20,406 nucleotides of DNA from HKST-UBA85 sp035654775. Lineage in GTDB: Bacteria; Bacteroidota; Bacteroidia; Flavobacteriales; Flavobacteriaceae. The notes under the pieces are model-generated. The model was given only the letters and a program-made list of their open reading frames with translations. It searched no databases and was not told the origin of the DNA. Shown piece by piece: positions 15,143 through 20,406 of the stretch. The stretch is taken from NCBI GenBank assembly GCA_035654775.1, contig DASRWB010000011.1:1-20406 (forward strand), read 5' to 3'. Position numbers and translations under genes: made by a program. The number at the start of each line of letters is the position of its first letter. The stretch's first letter is position 1.

Positions 15143-15220
15143 ATGGGAAATAAACTCTTTTTACTATTAGCCATCGTGCTGGTTATTATTTATATATACA
15201 ACCGAACTAAAAAACGCTGA
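15143..15220 (+). CDS. 25-aa membrane micropeptide, possible
   Basis: A very short frame: MGNK, then a hydrophobic core LFLLLAIVLVIIYIY, then the basic end NRTKKR and a stop. It could form a single membrane helix with a positive cytoplasmic tail. Its ATG lies 2 bp after the stop of the 57-codon frame, consistent with translational coupling. Its stop is 1 bp from the end of the convergent oxygenase gene. At this length chance is a real alternative; the tight spacing and clean hydrophobic/basic layout are the only support. Confidence 0.4.
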   Translation: MGNKLFLLLAIVLVIIYIYNRTKKR

Positions 15221-15221
15221 T

Positions 15222-15869
15222 TTATCTGGTTTTTAACCAGCCCGTGACGCTTAACCGTTGACTTTTCAATACGGGTTTTACTTCGTGTTCCAGTTCCTGA
15301 CTTTCAAAAATTACGACTCTGCCGGGTAACGGATGTACCGTCAGTGGCATTTCTTCTTCATTGTTTTTTTTCAGGTACAATACGAGTTCACCACCATTTT
15401 TGGGATTCCAGGTTTTATCGTTTAAGTAAAAAACAAAAGAAAGTTTTCGCCTGTCGTCGTTTTGAAAGGTGTCCAAATGCCGTTTATAGAAAGTGCCTTC
15501 CGGATAAAGTGCATAGTGAAATTCTTTTTGTAGAATGCCTAAAAAACAGGTTTTGTTCAAGTAGCTTATCAGACTGTTGATTTTGTTAAAAAAAAGAAGC
15601 TCGTTTTCATTGGCTTGGGCTTCATCTATCCATAAAATAAAGTCTCCGCGTATGGTTTTAACAATGTTTTCATTGGTTTTATTTCCAATAGCTGCTTTTT
15701 TAAAACGGTTGTTATGATATTTAATCCAAAGTTCGTGTTGTAATTTTGCTTCTTCTTCTTCAGAAAAAAAAGCATCTTCAATTGCATAGCTGTTTTTTAA
15801 AAGCCCTGAAATAATACGTTCAAACTGAGGATTTTCAACAAAATCCAATTGATTAAAAATCTCACTCAT
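15222..15869 (-). CDS. 2-oxoglutarate/Fe(II)-dependent oxygenase (prolyl 4-hydroxylase-like)
   Basis: A 215-residue protein with the jelly-roll oxygenase signature. H131 and D133 in YKRHLDTF and H195 in LEHEVKPV form the iron-binding triad. R205 in QRLSVTGWL is the expected 2-oxoglutarate anchor. The surrounding text (FHYALYPEGTFY, KLSFVFYLND, NGGELVLYL, GRVVIFES) matches the prolyl 4-hydroxylase alpha-subunit-like family, which hydroxylates proteins or small molecules. The substrate is unknown. The N-terminal 80 residues are mixed helical and carry no motif I know. The start is the ATG at 15869; a TTG at 15884 would add five residues without support. It is divergent from queD. Confidence 0.87.
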   Translation of the reverse strand: MSEIFNQLDFVENPQFERIISGLLKNSYAIEDAFFSEEEEAKLQHELWIKYHNNRFKKAAIGNKTNENIVKTIRGDFILWIDEAQANENELLFFNKINSLISYLNKTCFLGILQKEFHYALYPEGTFYKRHLDTFQNDDRRKLSFVFYLNDKTWNPKNGGELVLYLKKNNEEEMPLTVHPLPGRVVIFESQELEHEVKPVLKSQRLSVTGWLKTR

Positions 15870-15894
15870 AAATAAAATTTGCAAAAAAAGTGCG

Positions 15895-15902
15895 CAAATG
15901 TA
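15895..15902 (-). promoter_or_regulatory. -7 element of the oxygenase gene (minus strand)
   Basis: Minus strand TACATTTG, a full match to TAnnTTTG, 25 bp upstream of the ATG. A TTG lies 22 bp further upstream, slightly long for a -33 spacing. Confidence 0.5.
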
Positions 15903-15933
15903 CTCTAAAAACCTATTCGTTTAACAAATTCAA

Positions 15934-15941
15934 TACCTTTG
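15934..15941 (+). promoter_or_regulatory. -7 element TACCTTTG of the queD operon
   Basis: A full match to TAnnTTTG, 19 bp upstream of the queD ATG, giving a leader of about 13 nt. It is arranged back to back with the oxygenase promoter, only 31 bp away. Confidence 0.55.
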
Positions 15942-15960
15942 TACTGAATTATTTAATACT

Positions 15961-16410
15961 ATGAGCACCATTAGAATCACCAAACAGTTTTCCTTTGAAA
16001 CCGGACACGCGCTTTATGGTTATGACGGCAAATGCAAAAATGTTCACGGTCACAGCTATAAATTATCGGTTACCGTTATTGGTACGCCTATAGCAGATCC
16101 CCAACATGTAAAACTAGGCATGGTTATAGACTTCAGCGATCTTAAAAAAATAGTCAAGGAAGAAATTGTTGACATTTTTGATCACGCCACAGTGTTTAAT
16201 AAAAACACTCCGCATGTAACCTTAGCCAAAGAGCTGGAAACTCGCGGTCACAATGTGCTTTTGGTTGACTACCAGCCTACCAGCGAAATGATGATTCAGG
16301 ATTTTGCTCAAAAAATAAAGGCGCGTTTACCCAAAAACATTACGCTGCACGCCTTAAAACTTCAGGAAACCGAAACCAGTTATGCCGAATGGTTTGCCGG
16401 CGACAATTAG
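15961..16410 (+). CDS. queD: 6-carboxy-5,6,7,8-tetrahydropterin synthase
   Basis: A 149-residue enzyme of the 6-pyruvoyl-tetrahydropterin synthase family. It converts dihydroneopterin triphosphate to 6-carboxytetrahydropterin in the queuosine pathway. Zinc ligands are H16 (FETGHALYG) and H29 and H31 in CKNVHGH, with C25 as the catalytic Cys: the CxxxHGH arrangement. D74-H75 (FDHATVFN) and E136 (LQETETS) complete the active site. The length suits QueD. The short leader and clear promoter support the ATG at 15961. A role in tetrahydrobiopterin synthesis is less likely in a bacterium without other such genes nearby. First gene of a three-gene operon. Confidence 0.93.
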   Translation: MSTIRITKQFSFETGHALYGYDGKCKNVHGHSYKLSVTVIGTPIADPQHVKLGMVIDFSDLKKIVKEEIVDIFDHATVFNKNTPHVTLAKELETRGHNVLLVDYQPTSEMMIQDFAQKIKARLPKNITLHALKLQETETSYAEWFAGDN

Positions 16411-16411
16411 T

Positions 16412-16852
16412 ATGAAGGCTTTTTTTAAAGACATATTTGCCTACCATTTTCATTTTAACCAAAAACTGGCAATCGTTTTTTTGGAAAACGAAAAAAATCT
16501 TACTCCGCGAACATTACCCTTGTTTTCCCATTGCCTGAATGCTCACCAAATATGGAACTCGCGAATTTTGAATACGCTGCCGTTTGGTGTGCATCAAGTA
16601 CATGAAATTTCCAATTTTCAAGCCATTGACCTTAGTAATTATCAAAATACGTTAAAAATTATTGATACCTTTGATTTTGCTGAAACGATTACCTATAAAA
16701 ATTCAAAAGGCGATACTTTTTCGAATTCGGTGCGCACGATTTTGTTTCACATAGCCAATCATCATACGCACCACAAAGGGCAATTGATTTCAGATTTAAG
16801 ACAACAAGGAATTGAACCTTTGGTAACCGACTATATTTTTTATAAACGATGA
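16412..16852 (+). CDS. DinB-family metalloprotein
   Basis: A 146-residue four-helix-bundle protein of the DinB/YfiT superfamily, whose members bind a divalent metal and often act as thiol-dependent transferases. Likely metal ligands are H40 (or H45) in LFSHCLNAHQIW and H117 and H121 in FHIANHHTHHKGQL. The C-terminal pattern RQQGIEPLVTDYIFYKR is very typical. The substrate is unknown. The ATG at 16412 begins 1 bp after the queD stop; an upstream ATG (16382) would overlap queD by 29 bp and add residues with no family match. Its stop overlaps the start of the next gene as ATGA, so the three genes are co-translated. Confidence 0.87.
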   Translation: MKAFFKDIFAYHFHFNQKLAIVFLENEKNLTPRTLPLFSHCLNAHQIWNSRILNTLPFGVHQVHEISNFQAIDLSNYQNTLKIIDTFDFAETITYKNSKGDTFSNSVRTILFHIANHHTHHKGQLISDLRQQGIEPLVTDYIFYKR

Positions 16853-17610
16853 ATATTCCGGCAGGAAAATATATCTACTTTGCTTCAGACAACCATTTGG
16901 GTGCGCCTACCCGAGCGGATTCCTTACCCAGAGAGAAAAAATTTGTCGCTTGGCTAGAGGAAATCAAGCATGATGCAGCAGCCATTTTTCTGTTAGGCGA
17001 TTTGTTTGACTTTTGGTTTGAATACAAAACCGTGGTTCCCAAAGGCTTTACCCGAACCTTGGGTAAACTCGCCGAAATTTCGGATTCCGGTATTCCTGTC
17101 TATTATTTTGTGGGCAATCACGACTTGTGGATGAACGGTTATTTTGAAGAAGAATTAAATATTCCTGTATACCATAAACCTAAGGAATTTACCTTTAACA
17201 ACAAGCGTTTTTTTATCGGTCATGGCGATGGTTTAGGTCCCGGAGACAAAGGCTACAAGCGCATGAAAAAAGTGTTTACCAATCCCATTAGCAAATGGTT
17301 TTATCGCTGGTTGCACCCTGATTGGGGTGTGAAATTGGCACACTATCTTTCTGTAAAAAACAAGCTGATTTCCGGTGAGGAAGATGCTAAATTTTTAGGT
17401 GAAGATGAAGAATGGCTGGTGCAATATGCCAAAAAAAAGTTGAAAGAAAAACACCGCGATTACTTTGTGTTTGGTCACCGGCATTTGCCACTGGAAATTG
17501 ATTTGGGCAACGGTTCAACGTATATCAATTTGGGCGATTGGATTTCGCATTTTACCTATGGGAAATTTGACGGAGAAACGATGGTGATGAAAAACTATTC
17601 TGCTGATTAG
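16849..17610 (+). CDS. lpxH: LpxH-like UDP-2,3-diacylglucosamine diphosphatase
   Basis: A 253-residue calcineurin-like metallophosphatase, probably the lipid A enzyme that splits UDP-2,3-diacylglucosamine into lipid X and UMP at the inner membrane. Metal-site motifs are in order: D14-x-H16 (SDNHLG), D51 (LGDLFDFW), N90-H91-D92 (VGNHDLW), H125 (GHGDG), and H210 and H212 (FGHRH). The GDLFDFWFEYK segment and length fit LpxH and its bacteroidete relatives. The motif reads SDNHLG, where E. coli-type LpxH has SDLHL. LpxG/LpxI alternatives are unlikely. It overlaps the DinB-family stop by 4 bp. No intrinsic terminator is visible before the convergent barrel gene 17 bp away. Confidence 0.85.
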   Translation: MNIPAGKYIYFASDNHLGAPTRADSLPREKKFVAWLEEIKHDAAAIFLLGDLFDFWFEYKTVVPKGFTRTLGKLAEISDSGIPVYYFVGNHDLWMNGYFEEELNIPVYHKPKEFTFNNKRFFIGHGDGLGPGDKGYKRMKKVFTNPISKWFYRWLHPDWGVKLAHYLSVKNKLISGEEDAKFLGEDEEWLVQYAKKKLKEKHRDYFVFGHRHLPLEIDLGNGSTYINLGDWISHFTYGKFDGETMVMKNYSAD

Positions 17611-17627
17611 GATTTCTATTGGAGTCA

Positions 17628-20273
17628 TTAAAACCTGTATTTTATGGCTGCAAAAATATACCTGGGCAGTAGTCGTGTTGTTTGTTGATATGTACTGATT
17701 TCATTAACGTTATCCAACGTAAACCGATTTTCATTCATTATGTTGTTTAGTATTAATTGGTAGGATAATTTAGATTTTTCCGGAGTATGATTTACGTGAA
17801 CGTTCACAAAATTATAATTGTCTTGTGTTAGATAGTAAAACTTACTGTTAACCTGCGCCGTTACTACTTTGGATAGGGTGATGTTGGCCTCTACAGCCAT
17901 ACTTTTCCAAGTGGATTTGGATTCTGTATTTTTATAGACAGTCTTATTGTTTATTAAGTTAAAATTAAAGTCAAAATTAACAGGGATATTAAAGTAGGTT
18001 CTGCCTGATAAAAAATATGTTGCTGTATTCAGGTTAAGTTTTTCAAGTTGATTTGCATTGATAGAAATCAAAGTTGTAGAGAGGTTTTGCAAAGTCCCCA
18101 AACGTGTTGATAAATTGAGTTCTTTAAAATACGAGGTCAAATCTATTTTTGCCACAAAACTATCGCCGGTATTTACAAACTGAAAAGCTGTAAAACTTAG
18201 GTTGTCCAAGATGGAATTGTCTGTTGAGTATCTGCCGTTAGCTTTTGTGTAAAGCAATCTAACAGAAAACGACTGTGTGTGCAGGTTGTTTGAAAGGTCA
18301 TAGGCTAGCCTGTATTTATTCCTGTGGATAAATTTAATTTCATTGGTTCCTTTGACAAAAGATTGGTATCCCGATAATTGATAATTTTCAAGAAAAAAAT
18401 CGGAATATGGCCATACGTAGTCTCTTGTATACTGAAGGCTGAAGGTTCCTATGCCTAAATTTCGCAACCTAAATCCTATTTTAGGGTTTAAAAAAAAATG
18501 ATTTTCTGCTGAATAATTCGTTCGGGCATCCAAATAAACCATGGCTAAGCCTCCAAAAACCTCAACTTTATTAGATAATTTATAGTTTAATTTGTTGTTT
18601 ACCTGAAGGGTTTGCCGGTAGTATTTCAAGTGGTTTTCTAAGCTATCTATTCTTGTTTCCGAATCATCCAAAAGAAACTTCGAGGCTCTTTTTTCAACAT
18701 GTTTTTCATATTCCAATTCTATGTTGTTTTCCAGCTTAGTTGTAGTAATCAAAACCGAACTTTTACCTCCAAAAACCGTAGCGTTGTCCATCGATTTGGT
18801 GTTAACAAACTCATTTTCTGCTTGGGAAAAAATTTCATTTATACCGGGTGAATTCAGGTCAATGTTTTGATGTAGGTAGTTGCCTCCAAAATAAAAATAG
18901 TTGTGTAAAATATTTCTATTTCCCAACAGAATGCTGTAATCCAAATGATTAAAAAAAGTAGTGCTTTTTTGATGCTGCCTTTCTTTTACAAGGCTGTCGT
19001 TAAAAATTATATGCTGGTCGGTTTGTACAGGCGCATGCTTAAAAATAAATACATTTTTCAGATAGCTTTTTTCTTCATCGTTGTATTTCAACTCTATTTC
19101 TCCACCCATAGTGGACTCGTTGCCGGTTAATTTTTTACTTTCCGTATATGTAATTGGTGAAGCCAGTGTATTAAACACGGTTTTTGACGACACCAATTGT
19201 TTCCCTATGTCATTTGAAAAATATCCCGTGCCTCGAACTCTTAGCGAAGGTTTGATGCTTTTTACAAAACTTAATGCATTGATAAATGCTTTATTGAAAA
19301 CATCTTCATTGTCTTTAAAAAAAGACAACTGATAATCGGGTACTTCATATATAGGATTGATTTCCGGCAACTCCTTTTTTTCATCAAACACATTGTTTAT
19401 TTCTACCTTGCCGGTGACTACTTGTTCCTTGGCAAATTGTCCTAAATTAGTGTAGTTGTTAAAATTAAAGAATTTAATTTTTTTTCGAATAAGCCCCAGA
19501 TTGGAGGCCAACTTCACTCTGTCTTCCGTACCGAAACCCATACCGGCATTTCCAAACCAAATGTTTTTAAACTCTTCTTTCAAAACCAAATTAATGGCTA
19601 CTTTATTTGAGTTTAGCACTTTAGCCAGTACCGGATTGTCTTCAAAGCCTTCCAGTATTTCCACATTGCTCAACACTTTGGCATCCAGGTTTTTGGATAG
19701 CATCGTGTAGTTTTTATCAAACATATCTTCTCCTTCAATCAGGAGTTTGTCTATGTTCCTGCCATGTGCCTTTATCGTTCCGTTTTTTAACACTTCTATA
19801 CCGGGCAGGGTTTTTAATACCTCTTCTACGGTTTGCTCATTTCCGCTGGTAAAAGCATCTACTTTATATACAATTTTGTTTCCTTCTCTTTTTATTTTTT
19901 CATCTGCTTTTAAAACTATTTCTTTAAGGTTTTCAACTTTATCTTGAAGCACGAATGAAACTTCATAGCTTTTTTGAGCGGGAATAAAAGAAAGTGTTTC
20001 TGCTTTTTTTATAAACCCTAAGCTTTGTGCAGAAATAGTCACACTAGTTGTAGAAGGAGCGTTTAATTCAATCGAAAACTCGCCTTTAGAATTTGTATAA
20101 TTGTACGCTAAAATATTTCCGTTGGGATGAACAACTACAACACTGGCTTTTTCAATGGGTTTATTCAAGCTGTCTTTTACTGAACCTGAAATATGGATTT
20201 GCCCTTTACTTACCATAATCCCTGACAGAAGGAAAAAAATTACAAAAAACTGTCTTAGGTTTACGTTCATCAT
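17628..20273 (-). CDS. TonB-receptor-like outer membrane barrel with carboxypeptidase-like domain
   Basis: An 881-residue outer membrane protein. A signal peptide (hydrophobic FFVIFFLLSGIMV, cleavage near residue 24) is followed by a carboxypeptidase-regulatory-like beta-sandwich (about 26-112, GSVKDSLNKPIEKASVVV and NSKGEFSIEL). A plug-like segment follows (about 115-235, TVEEVLKTLPGIEVLKNGTI and NVEILEGF). The rest is a long beta-barrel ending in a C-terminal Phe (IKYRF), as outer membrane barrels do. The layout is that of TonB-dependent receptors, but I see no clear TonB box and no SusD-type partner. The substrate is unknown. The start could be either of two adjacent ATGs (20273 or 20270). 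The preceding minus-strand gene ends 24 bp upstream, so co-transcription is likely. Confidence 0.85.
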   Translation of the reverse strand: MMNVNLRQFFVIFFLLSGIMVSKGQIHISGSVKDSLNKPIEKASVVVVHPNGNILAYNYTNSKGEFSIELNAPSTTSVTISAQSLGFIKKAETLSFIPAQKSYEVSFVLQDKVENLKEIVLKADEKIKREGNKIVYKVDAFTSGNEQTVEEVLKTLPGIEVLKNGTIKAHGRNIDKLLIEGEDMFDKNYTMLSKNLDAKVLSNVEILEGFEDNPVLAKVLNSNKVAINLVLKEEFKNIWFGNAGMGFGTEDRVKLASNLGLIRKKIKFFNFNNYTNLGQFAKEQVVTGKVEINNVFDEKKELPEINPIYEVPDYQLSFFKDNEDVFNKAFINALSFVKSIKPSLRVRGTGYFSNDIGKQLVSSKTVFNTLASPITYTESKKLTGNESTMGGEIELKYNDEEKSYLKNVFIFKHAPVQTDQHIIFNDSLVKERQHQKSTTFFNHLDYSILLGNRNILHNYFYFGGNYLHQNIDLNSPGINEIFSQAENEFVNTKSMDNATVFGGKSSVLITTTKLENNIELEYEKHVEKRASKFLLDDSETRIDSLENHLKYYRQTLQVNNKLNYKLSNKVEVFGGLAMVYLDARTNYSAENHFFLNPKIGFRLRNLGIGTFSLQYTRDYVWPYSDFFLENYQLSGYQSFVKGTNEIKFIHRNKYRLAYDLSNNLHTQSFSVRLLYTKANGRYSTDNSILDNLSFTAFQFVNTGDSFVAKIDLTSYFKELNLSTRLGTLQNLSTTLISINANQLEKLNLNTATYFLSGRTYFNIPVNFDFNFNLINNKTVYKNTESKSTWKSMAVEANITLSKVVTAQVNSKFYYLTQDNYNFVNVHVNHTPEKSKLSYQLILNNIMNENRFTLDNVNEISTYQQTTRLLPRYIFAAIKYRF

Positions 20274-20297
20274 ATAAAATAAAGGTAGCGCTTTCCC

Positions 20298-20406
20298 TCA
20301 AAAAGATTCCAAAAAGACTTCGCTTTTTATTTTCTCTTCCGGAACGTCGGTTCCTAGTTTTTGAGCTATGGTTACGGAAGTATTCTTTCGTTTTTCATAA
20401 AAAAAG
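20298..20406 (-). CDS. 3' end of an unidentified gene, cut by window edge
   Basis: The minus strand has an open frame from the window edge to a TGA at 20298-20300, giving 35 residues: FFYEKRKNTSVTIAQKLG then TDVPEEKIKSEVFLESF. Its charge pattern and codon use look like normal coding sequence, and it lies 24 bp upstream of the barrel gene on the same strand. Too little is present to name it. Confidence 0.45.
   Translation of the reverse strand, partial: FFYEKRKNTSVTIAQKLGTDVPEEKIKSEVFLESF

Noticed and set aside
15226..15240. Hairpin CTGGTT-TTT-AACCAG as a terminator between convergent genes
   Set aside because: It lies inside the oxygenase coding end, the stem is only 6 bp, and no T-run follows directly on either strand.

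Overview
The window comes from a low-GC member of the Bacteroidota, most likely the family Flavobacteriaceae. The evidence is a set of TAnnTTTG promoter elements placed just upstream of genes, the near absence of purine-rich ribosome binding sites, an OmpA-type porin with thrombospondin type 3 repeats, a TonB-receptor-like barrel with a carboxypeptidase-like N-terminal domain, and a paired AddA/AddB-like helicase-nuclease with C-terminal DYKTG nuclease motifs. Most genes are chromosomal housekeeping genes. I see no phage, insertion sequence, CRISPR array or plasmid function.

Layout. Positions 1-232 are a patchwork of intergenic repeat sequence that runs directly into the 3' part of a ribonuclease H gene (233-484), which has lost its 5' half. 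A PfkB-family kinase (558-1484) and a long PurF-like amidophosphoribosyltransferase (1528-3426) follow. The gene-free stretch 3427-3877 holds the most unusual structure in the window: two near-identical short transcription units exactly 200 bp apart. Each has a promoter-like element, a 46-nt block with one difference, and its own intrinsic terminator of different sequence. Three helically phased direct repeats precede the first unit. A Mn-type superoxide dismutase on the minus strand and a bidirectional terminator close this region.

Positions 4618-13294 hold an AddA-like helicase-nuclease, glycine C-acetyltransferase (kbl), an OmpA-family protein with two tandem promoters and a palindrome over the distal one, and an AddB-like nuclease. 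The two recombination subunits are thus separated by two unrelated genes. A tRNA-Ala(GGC) lies on the minus strand with its own terminator against the end of addB. A MATE transporter with a GTG start follows, then two tiny membrane-peptide ORFs (57 and 25 aa).

A 2-oxoglutarate/Fe(II) oxygenase (minus) is divergent from a tight three-gene operon: queD, a DinB-family metalloprotein and an LpxH-like lipid A enzyme. The right end is a large outer-membrane barrel protein on the minus strand and, upstream of it, the last 35 codons of an unidentified gene cut by the window edge.

The best candidate for something undescribed is the tandem small-RNA pair at 3539-3808 with its upstream phased repeats.
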